Origin: Sphingomonas sp. | Lineage (GTDB): Bacteria > Pseudomonadota > Alphaproteobacteria > Sphingomonadales > Sphingomonadaceae | NCBI RefSeq assembly: GCF_025353885.1 | Contig: NZ_JANXNX010000005.1 | Span: 1-64,000, forward strand | Length of the DNA stretch: 64,000 bases | Direction of reading: 5' to 3' | The notes under the pieces: model-generated | Databases searched by the model: none | Told to the model about the DNA's origin: nothing | Seen by the model: the letters and a program-made list of their open reading frames with translations, nothing else | Program-made: the position numbers and the translations under genes | Part shown: one piece after another, positions 27,516-35,836 of the stretch | Layout: each line of letters opens with the position of its first letter | How positions within the stretch are numbered: the stretch's first letter is position 1

Positions 27516-28304
27516 TCGCGAGGAGCGGGGGACGCTTGCCTTTGAAAAAAGCGTTCTGAAGTTCGTCGAAGTGACATGGGCCAGATCTTCAACGTCAATT
27601 CCGCGAATGTTTGCCAGAAACCGCGCGGTATCCGCCACGAACGCGGGTTCACAAGGTTTCCCTCGATGTGGCACGGGCGCCAGAAATGGTGAATCCGTTT
27701 CGATCAGCAATCGCTCGCTCGGTACTCTGGCTGCCGTCGATTGCAGCGCTTTCGCATTCTTGAATGTAACGATTCCTGAGATTGAAATGTAAAATCCGAG
27801 GTTGAGCGCTATTTCCGCAAATGCGTCGGTCGCCGTGAAACAATGGATGACACCCGAAAAGACACCCGCTGTCATTTCCTCGGTCAGGATTGTCGCAGTG
27901 TCCTCCTCCGCGCTGCGCGTATGGACGATCAGGGGCAGTCCGGTCTGGCGAGAAGCAGCGATATGTGCTCGAAAACTCGTCTGCTGCTGATCCCGGTCGC
28001 TATGATCGTAATAATAATCCAGCCCTGTTTCGCCGATCGCCACGACGCGCGGATGCTCCGCGCGCTCCAGCAATTTGTGAGTGTCGACATCGGCATGACC
28101 ATCGGCTTCGTGCGGATGAATGCCGATCGAGGCCCAGACATCAGGCTCGCGCTCAGCTACGGCAACGACCGCATCCCACTCCGATTGACGCGTCGAGATA
28201 TTTAACATCGCGTCGACGCCTGCCCCCCGCGCCCGTGCAATGACGTCCGCCTGCTGCTCGACCAATCCCTTGTAGTTCAGGTGGCAATGCGAATCGATGA
28301 ACAT
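27507..28304 (-). CDS. tatD: TatD family metal-dependent DNase
   Basis: TIM-barrel metallohydrolase, 265 aa. Metal-binding motifs are DSHCHLN at the N-terminus, GETGLDYYY near residue 93, VHTRSAEEDT, IHCFT and ETDSPFLAPVPHRGKPCEP. The ATG at 28304 overlaps the metG TGA by one base. Family enzymes are 3'-5' exonucleases with DNA-repair roles. It belongs to the minus-strand holB-metG-tatD group. Confidence 0.95.
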   Translation of the reverse strand: MFIDSHCHLNYKGLVEQQADVIARARGAGVDAMLNISTRQSEWDAVVAVAEREPDVWASIGIHPHEADGHADVDTHKLLERAEHPRVVAIGETGLDYYYDHSDRDQQQTSFRAHIAASRQTGLPLIVHTRSAEEDTATILTEEMTAGVFSGVIHCFTATDAFAEIALNLGFYISISGIVTFKNAKALQSTAARVPSERLLIETDSPFLAPVPHRGKPCEPAFVADTARFLANIRGIDVEDLAHVTSTNFRTLFSKASVPRSSRAI

Positions 28305-29848
28305 CAGGCTGGCAGTTCAAGCCGTGGAAACGCGCCGACCGGAGTGGGCAAAGGCGTGCCGGGGTTGATAGGGATGTCAAGATCGGCAAAACTTGGCGAA
28401 GCAGGTTGGCCAAGGAGAGTGAGTATCTTTGCGCAACCCCCTGGAATTGCCCAGGAAGCCAATATCGCCAGTCGGCGAACGGCTTCCAGTGTGAAATAAA
28501 GAATCGTGTCGGCACGCGTAGGATCGGTTTTGCGAACTGTCCAAGCTGCCTGTTCGGCAAAATACAGGTTGGCGGCGCTCATACCCTGCCAGATTGCTTC
28601 GAGCGCGGTGTTTAACGCCAAGCCGTGCATTGCAGCAGATGCGGCTTTGTCGGCGGCAGTGATTGCTTCGAACAGCTGAAGTTCAGCCAGCGTTGAGGCT
28701 CCAGGATTTGGCACCACCCCCTCACAATTCTTGGCAATCATAGAAAGACTGCGCTGTGCGAGATTGCCGAAGTTATTGGCAAGATCGGCATTTACCCGGG
28801 TCACGATAGCTTCGGGAGAATAGCTCCCGTCCGAACCAAAACTGACTTCGCGGAGAAGGAAATATCGTAGGGCATCGACGCCAAACAACTCTACGAGATC
28901 CACAGGGTCGACAACGTTACCGAGCGATTTCGACATTTTTTCCCCGCCTCGGGCCAGCAGGAACCCATGGCCGAAAACCTGCTTCGGCAAGGCGATACCG
29001 GCGGACAGGAGGAAAGCTGGCCAATACACCGTATGGAATCGTACGATGTCCTTGCCGATCACGTGAAGGTCCGCCGGCCAGAATTTGGCATAGTCTACGT
29101 CGTTGTCGGGATATCCCACGCCAGTCAGATAATTTGTCAGCGCGTCGACCCAGACATACATCACGTGCCCGCCACCTCCGGGAACTTTCACACCCCAGTC
29201 GAAGCTCGTCCGCGAAACCGAAAGGTCAGACAAGCCACCTTCGACAAACCGCAGAACTTCGTTGAGCCGGCTTTCCGGGCGAATGAATTCTGGATGGGCC
29301 GAGAAATGGTCGAGCAGCGGTTGCTCGTATTTCGAAAGCCGGAAAAACCAGCTTTCCTCGACGGTCCATTCAACCGGCGTCCCTTGTGGCGAAAGGCGCT
29401 TCCCCTCACCTCCGGCCGGATCTTCAATCAGTTCCTTGTCGTCGTAGAAGGCTTCGTCGCGGACCGAATACCAGCCCTCGTAACGCCCGAGATACAGATC
29501 GCCACTGGCTTCCATTGCATTCCACAGCGCCTGGCTTGCGGCATGATGGGCGGGCTCGGTAGTTCTGATAAACCGATCGTAGCTGATCTCAAGAAGATCA
29601 CACATCTCCCTGAAAAGCGACGACATCTCATTTGAAAGTGACGTCACTTCGATACCCTTGTCGCGCGCTGTCTGCACCATCTTGAGGCCGTGTTCATCGG
29701 TGCCGGTCTGAAAAAAGACGTCCCGTCCCGACAGCCTGTGAAAACGCGCGATGGCGTCGGTCACGATCGCTTCATAGGCATGGCCGATATGTGGCTTGCC
29801 GTTGGGATAGCTGATTGCGGTGGTGATGTAATAGGGCTGGCCGGACAT
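28304..29848 (-). CDS. metG: Methionyl-tRNA synthetase
   Basis: Class I synthetase, 514 aa: HIGH motif H20-I-G-H23, KMSKS near residue 300, and an alpha-helical anticodon-binding domain. The connective-peptide region has none of the zinc cysteines found in E. coli MetRS, and the C-terminal dimerization domain is absent, so this is the short zinc-free form usual in alphaproteobacteria. It lies between holB (17-bp gap) and tatD (1-bp overlap). Confidence 0.96.
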   Translation of the reverse strand: MSGQPYYITTAISYPNGKPHIGHAYEAIVTDAIARFHRLSGRDVFFQTGTDEHGLKMVQTARDKGIEVTSLSNEMSSLFREMCDLLEISYDRFIRTTEPAHHAASQALWNAMEASGDLYLGRYEGWYSVRDEAFYDDKELIEDPAGGEGKRLSPQGTPVEWTVEESWFFRLSKYEQPLLDHFSAHPEFIRPESRLNEVLRFVEGGLSDLSVSRTSFDWGVKVPGGGGHVMYVWVDALTNYLTGVGYPDNDVDYAKFWPADLHVIGKDIVRFHTVYWPAFLLSAGIALPKQVFGHGFLLARGGEKMSKSLGNVVDPVDLVELFGVDALRYFLLREVSFGSDGSYSPEAIVTRVNADLANNFGNLAQRSLSMIAKNCEGVVPNPGASTLAELQLFEAITAADKAASAAMHGLALNTALEAIWQGMSAANLYFAEQAAWTVRKTDPTRADTILYFTLEAVRRLAILASWAIPGGCAKILTLLGQPASPSFADLDIPINPGTPLPTPVGAFPRLELPA

Positions 29849-29865
29849 AGCGCTCCCCTACCCGG

Positions 29866-30849
29866 CTATCTCTGGGTTGTCGAAGGCTGCGGAGCAAGGC
29901 TGGCGACATAACCTGCCATTTCGAACACGACCGTTTCCGCGATCAACGATTGTGGAATAGCGATAGCGCTGAGGGTTTGCGCCTGTGCCCATGCATCCAG
30001 CGCTATTTCCAGCGCCATGCCGGTACTGGTGCGCGCCCGGGCGGCGATGAAACCTGGAACGCGCTGCAGAAAGGCTTCGTAGCGCGGCAAGGCGGCTTTC
30101 AGCGCCAGTGACTGGGCCAATTTGCTGCGCACGGCATTGGTCGGGTCGCCGGTGGAGGCAAGTTCCTCAAGCGCGGTCGCAAAGGCCGACAGGTCGAGAC
30201 TTGCCGCTGCCAAAGCGGCGGACGCTATACCGTTTGCGCCCGATATCAGTGAGATCCGCTCGGCCGGGTCAAGGCTAGGGAGTTGGTCATCGAAGATAGA
30301 CGCCATCGCCTTATCGCAGAGAGGACCAAACATAAGCGTCCGGCATCGCGAACGAATCGTTGGCAGCAGTCGACCTGGAGCATGGCTCACCAGCAGGAAT
30401 ATTGTGGTTTCCGGCGGTTCTTCGAGATTCTTGAGCAAGGCGTTGGCCGCACCACGCTCCATGTCGTCGATCGAGTCGACCACCACGACCCGGCGCTCGC
30501 CCATTGACGTTCCGGTCGCAAATAGGGTTCGCAAGGCGCGAACCTGGTCGATCGTGATGTTACGAGCCAGATTGCCCTTGTCGTTCGGCAACCGCTGCAA
30601 CTGGCGAAAATCGGGGTGGCTGCCCGCCTTCATAAGATGTGCGGTCGGATGGTCGTCGTCCACGTCCAGATTGCTTTGCGCGACCGGCTTGCCCGACGCT
30701 TCGGCCAGCAAACGACGCGCCGCCATCAATGCAAAACTACCCTTGCCCACGCCGCGCGGCCCGGCAAGGAGCCATGCGTGATGCATGCGCGGACTGTCCA
30801 TGGCGGCGCGGAACGCTGTCACTTGCGCATCGTGTCCGTGGATTTTCAC
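29866..30849 (-). CDS. holB: DNA polymerase III subunit delta'
   Basis: The 327-aa clamp-loader subunit has an AAA+ fold with P-loop-like GPRGVGKGSFAL, SRC motif (IRSRCRTLMF) and KNLEEPPETTIFLLVSH. The N-terminal HHAWLLAGP motif is typical. Its ATG overlaps the tmk stop by 4 bp, the common tmk-holB pairing. The zinc-module cysteines of E. coli delta' are not obvious. Confidence 0.93.
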   Translation of the reverse strand: MKIHGHDAQVTAFRAAMDSPRMHHAWLLAGPRGVGKGSFALMAARRLLAEASGKPVAQSNLDVDDDHPTAHLMKAGSHPDFRQLQRLPNDKGNLARNITIDQVRALRTLFATGTSMGERRVVVVDSIDDMERGAANALLKNLEEPPETTIFLLVSHAPGRLLPTIRSRCRTLMFGPLCDKAMASIFDDQLPSLDPAERISLISGANGIASAALAAASLDLSAFATALEELASTGDPTNAVRSKLAQSLALKAALPRYEAFLQRVPGFIAARARTSTGMALEIALDAWAQAQTLSAIAIPQSLIAETVVFEMAGYVASLAPQPSTTQR

Positions 30850-31469
30850 AACCAGTCTTCCAGCGCCTCGACCAATCTCTGCGTGACGATCTGTTCGTTT
30901 CCATCGGCCACAATGACCCGGAAACGGTCGAGATCGTTATGTGAAAGTGTCTCAAAAAGTGACGTCACCTTGGCGTGGTAAACAGCGTCACGTGCCCCCA
31001 TGCGGTCGGTCTTTTCGCCATCGCGTTTGTGGAGTCGTGCGCTGCTCTGCGCGACTGGCAATGTCAAAAGTAGCGTTCGATCAGGAAGCAATCCAGCACT
31101 GCCGATGCCGTGAAGCATAAGGATGTCGGCATCTTCAATCCCATCTGCACCGCCCTGATAAGCGCGCGTGGAATCGATGAAGCGATCGCAAATCACCCAT
31201 GCCCCACGTCTAAGCGCCGGATTTATCAGTTTTTCCACATGATCGGCACGGGCGGCGGCGAACAGCAAGGCTTCGGTCCGCGCGCTCCAGCGATCTTCGG
31301 CTCCGGTCATCAGCAGGTCGCGGATGTTTTCGGCGCCGGTTGTTCCACCGGGTTCCCGAGTCGTAACAACTTCCTGCCCACGCGACCGAACGGCTTCGGC
31401 AAGTCGCACCAATTGCGTCGATTTGCCGACGCCCTCGCCGCCCTCAAGGGTTATAAAACGGCCTCTCAC
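30846..31469 (-). CDS. tmk: Thymidylate kinase
   Basis: dTMP kinase, 207 aa, with P-loop GGEGVGKST at residues 9-17, the DR(Y/F) motif ICDRFIDSTRAYQG and the TREPGGT loop. GTG 31469 overlaps the preceding carboxypeptidase stop (GTGA), which puts MRGRFITLEG in register with the family; the longer ORF to 31499 would overlap further. The product feeds dTTP synthesis. Confidence 0.95.
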   Translation of the reverse strand: MRGRFITLEGGEGVGKSTQLVRLAEAVRSRGQEVVTTREPGGTTGAENIRDLLMTGAEDRWSARTEALLFAAARADHVEKLINPALRRGAWVICDRFIDSTRAYQGGADGIEDADILMLHGIGSAGLLPDRTLLLTLPVAQSSARLHKRDGEKTDRMGARDAVYHAKVTSLFETLSHNDLDRFRVIVADGNEQIVTQRLVEALEDWL

Positions 31470-32632
31470 GCCCCGACGAGCGACCTCAACCCTGCCCAAA
31501 TCCGTCCAAAGAAGCCTGCTGCTGCAACGTCGGTTTCGGCAACGAGTGGCATGGTTTGTGGCGGCGTGTCAGGTGTCGTGACGACCAGATCGGCAATATG
31601 GTCGCCTGCCTTGATCGGAGCCTTGATCGGGCCATTGTAAACTATCTTCACCTGCATATTCCCGGCACTCCCGCCCGGAAGAGTGACCGCCAAGTTCCGT
31701 GGCGCAACAAGGCCAACGGTAGCCGCAGCACCTTCTTGCACCTCGGCAACATCGACGTGCTTGCCCTTGGTGAACAACGGCTTTGTCGTCCAGGCGTGGA
31801 AACCCCAGTCCATGAATTTCACGGACTCAGATATACGCGCGTTGAAGCTGGTCAGACCGGCCACCACCATCACCAGGCGGCGACCGCCCTGTTCAGCCGA
31901 GCCGGTAAAGCCATAGCCTGCTTCGTCGGTATGGCCCGTCTTCAATCCGTCCGCTCCTGCAACCCGACCAAGCAAAGGGTCGCGATTGGCCTGGGTGATG
32001 TCGGTCCCAGAATCGAGCGTCTTGCCCCAAGTGAATTCTTTCAGCGAATAGAAGCGCTTGTACAGGTCTGGGAAATCCTCGATCGTAGCTTTGGCGAGAG
32101 TGGCCAGGTCGCGCGCCGTGACATAGGTGCGCCCTTCGTCGGGCCAGCCATTGGAATTGCCGAACTGGCTATTCCGTAGCCCGATCCGCTTGGCCTGCTG
32201 GTTCATCCGCTGCACAAAGGCCTCTTCAGTGCCTGAGATACCCTCCGCCAGCACGACGCAGGCGTCGTTCCCCGACAGCGTCACGATCCCCTTCAGCAAA
32301 TTATCGACGCTTACGTTCTCGCCGGTGGAAAGGAACATCGTCGAACCGGCGGCAGGACCATGCCATCTCTTCCACGTCTCTGGCCGGACGTTGAACTGCT
32401 TGTCGAGCTTTAGCTCGCCCTTCTTAATCATGTCGAACGCGACGTAGACGGTCATCATTTTTGCCATCGAAGCGGGCGGCATCCGGCGATCGGCGTCCTT
32501 CGAATACAGTACCGCGTCCGAAGACAGGTCAATCATATAAGCAACCGGCGCAGGCGTATCGAAAGGCGGTGCAGCGGCGGTCGCAGGCCAGGCAAGGAGG
32601 GCGAAAACCAACGGGGGAGCAAAACGCTTCAT
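31466..32632 (-). CDS. D-alanyl-D-alanine carboxypeptidase (PBP5/6 family)
   Basis: Peptidoglycan-trimming serine peptidase of 388 aa with a cleavable signal peptide (residues 1-20). The active-site S55-M-A-K58, S-G-N triad (TLSGNDACVVLAE) and K-T-G motif (LKTGHTDEAGY) are intact. The C-terminal PBP5-like beta domain is present, and the hydrophobic end (FFGRIWAGLRSLV) could act as an amphipathic membrane anchor. It sits between rlpA and tmk. Confidence 0.94.
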   Translation of the reverse strand: MKRFAPPLVFALLAWPATAAAPPFDTPAPVAYMIDLSSDAVLYSKDADRRMPPASMAKMMTVYVAFDMIKKGELKLDKQFNVRPETWKRWHGPAAGSTMFLSTGENVSVDNLLKGIVTLSGNDACVVLAEGISGTEEAFVQRMNQQAKRIGLRNSQFGNSNGWPDEGRTYVTARDLATLAKATIEDFPDLYKRFYSLKEFTWGKTLDSGTDITQANRDPLLGRVAGADGLKTGHTDEAGYGFTGSAEQGGRRLVMVVAGLTSFNARISESVKFMDWGFHAWTTKPLFTKGKHVDVAEVQEGAAATVGLVAPRNLAVTLPGGSAGNMQVKIVYNGPIKAPIKAGDHIADLVVTTPDTPPQTMPLVAETDVAAAGFFGRIWAGLRSLVGA

Positions 32633-32657
32633 GACACCTCAAGACAATAAACGGAGA

Positions 32658-33488
32658 TTACTGGACTATACGGGCGCCGGGATACCCTTTTGCCGCGAGC
32701 GGTGCCAGCGCCGCGTTTGCCTCGCGTGCGGTTTCGTATGGACCAAGCCGAACACGGTGAATTTCCCCGAGGGTCGAGACATCGGCGTGAAGGTAGCTGG
32801 CCATCGATCGCGCGCGTGACTTGGATGAAAAGCTCGCGACCTGGAGATAAAAAGGGCCGCCGCCGACTGGCAGCCTGATGCTGGCTATCACCGGCATCCG
32901 CCAATCGGTTCGCCCGCGCAGGTCGGTCAGTTGACCAACGGTAGAGCGCGCCCGCTCGGGTAGTGTACGTCCCTGACGCAAGGCCAGTTTGTCCGCCTCC
33001 CCGGGATAGACGCGGCGGACCCGGATCGGGCGGGCGCCGTGGCCAGTCATGCCAAGCTGGCGGGCAGCCCCGATAGAGAGATCAAGGATCCGGTTCGAAT
33101 GAAAAGGCCCACGGTCGTTGATACGCACCAAAATTGTGCGACCAGTGTCGAGGGACGTCACTTCTATGTAGCTTGGCAGCGGCAATGTCGGGTGCGCAGC
33201 GCTGGCGCCGTCGGGGTCGAAAGCCTCGCCGCTGGCTGTCAGCCGACCACGCAATTCCTCGCCATACCAGCTCGCAAGGCCGACTTGTTCATAATCTCTG
33301 GCGTCTGCCGGTGTGTAGCGCTGTCCTGCGACCTGATAGGACACGCCAATTTTCAAGGGGCGAGCTGACACGCCACGAAAGAGCGGGGGCGACACGAAGC
33401 GATGGACCACACCCGGGCGGTAATCAGGGGCCGCGGCGCAGCTGGCCAGCAATACGCCGGCTATTATCGGCTCAATCCGCAACCGCAT
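32658..33488 (-). CDS. rlpA: RlpA-like septal lipoprotein with SPOR domain
   Basis: The 276-aa product has a lipobox (VLLASC) near the N-terminus, a double-psi beta-barrel RlpA domain (GLASWYGEELRGRLTASGE; INDRGPFHSNRILDLS) and a C-terminal SPOR domain (FYLQVASFSSKSRA...) that binds denuded glycans at the septum. RlpA proteins can be lytic transglycosylases. ATG 33488 (MRLRIEPII) overlaps mltB by 17 bp. With mltB and the carboxypeptidase it makes a peptidoglycan-remodelling cluster. Confidence 0.92.
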   Translation of the reverse strand: MRLRIEPIIAGVLLASCAAAPDYRPGVVHRFVSPPLFRGVSARPLKIGVSYQVAGQRYTPADARDYEQVGLASWYGEELRGRLTASGEAFDPDGASAAHPTLPLPSYIEVTSLDTGRTILVRINDRGPFHSNRILDLSIGAARQLGMTGHGARPIRVRRVYPGEADKLALRQGRTLPERARSTVGQLTDLRGRTDWRMPVIASIRLPVGGGPFYLQVASFSSKSRARSMASYLHADVSTLGEIHRVRLGPYETAREANAALAPLAAKGYPGARIVQ

Positions 33489-34527
33489 CGGACAACAATG
33501 CGACCGAGAGCGCATAGAAATTGGAGCAATTATAGTCGAGTATCACGCGGTAGTTGCCGGTAAGTAGATAGGCGGTCGCGCCCGGGCCGTCGGGTTCCAG
33601 CAGCGATGCCAGGGTCGTATCTGGAAGCGTGCGGCCGGTCGGAGTGACACCCAGAGAGCGCCACTCCCCGACAGTCAGCCAGCGCGTGTGACGATCGTGG
33701 ACGCGTGGACATCGGGGCGAACTGGTCCGATCGGCAAGGGCGAGGCGATCGAGAGAACCCGGTACGCTGACGGCTACGCCCCAAGGCTGATTGGGCCGCC
33801 AGCCAGCTTGCACGAAATAATTTGCAATCGAAGCGAGCGCGTCGGCTTCGCTGTTCCAGATGTCGACCCGGCCGTCGCCGTCGCCGTCCCGCGCAACTTT
33901 CAAGTACATCGACGGAAGAAACTGTGGGAGCCCGGTTGCCCCTGCCCAACTACCCTTGATGGTGTCGCGGGCGATGCCACGGTCAATGATCTTTAATGAG
34001 TCGACAAATTCCTGGGCAAACAATTCACGGCGGCGACCATCATAGGCAAGACTGGCAAGCGACCGCGGCAGGTCGAAGTCGCCAGTATAGGCTCCATAGT
34101 TGGTCTCATTGCCCCAGATTGATACCATGATAGACTCGGGCACACCTGTTTCTCGCTCCACGCGACCAAGAACACCTCGAAGTGCCTGATATTTAATTCG
34201 TCCACGCGCGATCCGAGCCGCATCAACGTGCTTGGCGCGGTAGGGAGCGAATGCTGGGATTGCTGACGCCGGGCTAGCCGGATTGCCACCTGGCTGGGCA
34301 CGGTCGAGCTCGACGACCCGTTGGTTGAAGCTGAGCGTGGGAATAACTGCATCAACCGTCCGCCGCGTAACGCCCTGCGCCATTGCCTGCGCGGCGAGCT
34401 GCGTCATGTAAGCATCGAAGCCAGCGCTATCCTGAGCCATGGCCCGACTGCCGCCCAGCGCCGAAATTGGCAGCACCATCGCTGCGCCGAACGCTAGCAT
34501 GGTCGCAACGGTGAATTTGCCCCTCAT
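33472..34527 (-). CDS. mltB: MltB-type lytic murein transglycosylase
   Basis: Exported SLT_2/MltB-family transglycosylase, 351 aa, with signal peptide (residues 1-31, ending SRAMA). Catalytic Glu lies in SIWGNETNYG, followed by the conserved GSWAGATGLPQFLPS segment and DGDGRVDIWNSEADALASIANY. The C-terminal part (LLEPDGPGATAYLLTGNYRVILDYN) resembles the usual PG_binding-like tail. ATG 34527 (MRGKFTVATM) is taken over a start at 34551. Confidence 0.93.
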   Translation of the reverse strand: MRGKFTVATMLAFGAAMVLPISALGGSRAMAQDSAGFDAYMTQLAAQAMAQGVTRRTVDAVIPTLSFNQRVVELDRAQPGGNPASPASAIPAFAPYRAKHVDAARIARGRIKYQALRGVLGRVERETGVPESIMVSIWGNETNYGAYTGDFDLPRSLASLAYDGRRRELFAQEFVDSLKIIDRGIARDTIKGSWAGATGLPQFLPSMYLKVARDGDGDGRVDIWNSEADALASIANYFVQAGWRPNQPWGVAVSVPGSLDRLALADRTSSPRCPRVHDRHTRWLTVGEWRSLGVTPTGRTLPDTTLASLLEPDGPGATAYLLTGNYRVILDYNCSNFYALSVALLSDAVAD

Positions 34528-34620
34528 GACGGAGAACATGGCACATGACATCGGAGTGGGGAATCCCCTTTATCGCGGGGCTTGCACGCTCAGGCGCGGA
34601 GCCGCTATGCGCCTGTGGCA

Positions 34621-34710
34621 GGAAGAGTGTCCGAGTGGTTTAAGGAACTGGTCTTGAAAACCAGCGAGGGTGCAAGCTCTCCGTGGGTTCGAATCCCACC
34701 TCTTCCGCCA
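34621..34710 (+). tRNA. tRNA-Ser (TGA anticodon)
   Basis: A 90-nt class II tRNA. The acceptor GGAAGAG (34621-34627) pairs with CTCTTCC, followed by discriminator G and encoded CCA (34708-34710). The anticodon loop CTTGAAA lies in stem CTGGT/ACCAG, so the anticodon is TGA. A long variable arm (GCGAGGGTGCAAGCTCTCCGT) is present. The terminal A of CCA is the first base of the direct repeat flanking the adjacent mobile element. Confidence 0.97.
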
Positions 34711-34715
34711 AATAT
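34710..34715. repeat. Left direct repeat AAATAT of the mobile element
   Basis: AAATAT abuts the left inverted repeat and matches AAATAT at 37059-37064, directly outside the right inverted repeat. This is consistent with a 6-bp target duplication. IS1595-family elements usually make 8 bp, and the two further bases do not match. Confidence 0.6.
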
Positions 34716-34741
34716 GCGGTATTATGTAGCAGTTGCACCAA
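34716..34741 (+). repeat. Left terminal inverted repeat, 26 bp
   Basis: Reads GCGGTATTATGTAGC... inward and is the exact reverse complement of 37033-37058. Confidence 0.92.
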
Positions 34742-34783
34742 CATCTAACTACCTTTGTCATCGTCCGCAATGCATAAGGGCGC

Positions 34784-35218
34784 ATGACTGATTACATGGT
34801 TGAGGGGCTGGTGAAGCGCCGCGCGCAGCTTGCGGGCGATATGCACCACGCGCACGAACGGCTGCGGTCGTTAGCGGTCGATCTGGAGCACATAGACGCG
34901 ACGTTGCGCCTTGTTGCGCCTGATTTGGTGATTGAGGGTATCGCGCCCAAACTGTGGCGACCGCCTGAGAACTGGAGCAAGCGCGGCGATATGGCCCGTA
35001 TCATGCTGAACATCCTGCGCATGGCCCGCCAGCCCATGACGACCCGCGAGATTGCCACACAGATGATTGTAGAGCGTGGCGTCGCATCGGATGCGAAGAT
35101 GTTGAACCTTATGTCGAAGCGGTGCGCTACGGCCCTGCGTGGGCTGCGCGAGCGGGGGCACGTTCGGTCGAAAGAGGGCGAGTGCGGGTTCTGGTTGTTA
35201 TGGGAATTGGTGCGGTAA
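34784..35218 (+). CDS. Conserved hypothetical protein, element passenger
   Basis: A 144-aa protein starting MTDYMVEGLVKRRAQLAG, with an AAGGG ribosome-binding site 8 bp upstream. The N-terminal half is a predicted helical hairpin. The C-terminal half (MARIMLNILRMARQPMTTREIATQMIVERG...ATALRGLRERGHVRSKE) looks like a winged-helix or HTH DNA-binding fold. I recall similar proteins beside alphaproteobacterial transposases, but no function is known to me. It could regulate the element. Confidence 0.7.
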   Translation: MTDYMVEGLVKRRAQLAGDMHHAHERLRSLAVDLEHIDATLRLVAPDLVIEGIAPKLWRPPENWSKRGDMARIMLNILRMARQPMTTREIATQMIVERGVASDAKMLNLMSKRCATALRGLRERGHVRSKEGECGFWLLWELVR

Positions 35219-35237
35219 CGTCTAAAGAACAAAATAG

Positions 35238-35255
35238 CACTTAGCGCGCTAAGTG
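35238..35255. promoter_or_regulatory. 18-bp perfect palindrome in the element
   Basis: CACTTAGCGCGCTAAGTG begins 20 bp after the first passenger gene. A spacer-free perfect dyad is operator-like. The HTH-like passenger upstream is an obvious candidate binder, but that is inference. Confidence 0.5.
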
Positions 35256-35302
35256 ACTCGCTTTTAGTTGAAAATTAACCTAGATTATCCCCGAAACGAT
35301 TT

Positions 35303-35330
35303 GACCCACTCCCTTGCCGGGGAGTGGGTC
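35303..35330 (+). terminator. 11-bp stem-loop between the passenger genes
   Basis: GACCCACTCCC pairs perfectly with GGGAGTGGGTC around a 6-nt loop. No T-tract follows, so it may be a Rho-dependent or structural element rather than an intrinsic terminator. The 35219-35451 gap also contains the GATCCGCT/AGCGGATC inverted repeat (35336-35343, 35364-35371). No further gene is visible there. Confidence 0.45.
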
Positions 35331-35451
35331 GGATCGATCCGCTAAATCTGGTGTGCAATCGCCAGCGGATCAAACGGGGCGCAGAGGGGATTTAACTCCC
35401 CTTTTCCTGAAGGGTCAAGGTGATTGCATGTGCACATAAAGGATAGTGCAT

Positions 35452-35745
35452 ATGACGCAAGTGCCCTGTGCCGCGATTGCGGCCAACTCATGTCTTGAAC
35501 TCCGCTACGATGGTTACAGCCGTATCGTAGAGGTCCACGCGGTCGGAATCTCGACTGCTGGCAACCCCTGTATGCGCGTTTATCAAACTCGCGGGGGAAG
35601 TGTCAGTAACGAACCGATCGGGTGGAAAATGATGACCATCGACAAGTCCTTCGCGATGGAGGTCATTGCGGAGCGCGCCCAAACTCCCCGGCAGGGGTAC
35701 AGGCGCGGCGATCGAGGAATGAGTAGGATAATCAGCCAAATTTAA
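35452..35745 (+). CDS. Small conserved hypothetical protein with WYL-like core, element passenger
   Basis: This 97-aa protein contains LELRYDGYSRIVEVHAVGIS...MRVYQTRGGSVSNEPIGWKMMTIDKS. The pattern of a conserved Tyr/Arg strand followed by Val-Glu-x-His recalls WYL-type ligand- or nucleic-acid-binding domains, but the match is weak. ATG 35452 has AAGGAT 7 bp upstream; an in-frame GTG at 35446 is also possible. Function is unknown to me. Confidence 0.65.
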   Translation: MTQVPCAAIAANSCLELRYDGYSRIVEVHAVGISTAGNPCMRVYQTRGGSVSNEPIGWKMMTIDKSFAMEVIAERAQTPRQGYRRGDRGMSRIISQI

Positions 35746-35836
35746 CTGTCCGCAATTGCACGGGCCAGCGTGAGAGGCTGGCCCGTTGTAAATAGCGCAA
35801 TCCGACCAATGCATCTCCATATGGGTTATTTAGCAT

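Noticed and set aside
34708-34715. An 8-bp target duplication as normal for IS1595
   Set aside because: The left 8 bp (CCAAATAT) and right 8 bp (AAATATGT) differ; only 6 bp AAATAT is duplicated.
35385-35402. AGGGG/CCCCT hairpin with TTTT as an intrinsic terminator
   Set aside because: Stem of 5 bp with an 8-nt loop is too weak, and the T-run is short; it may be chance.
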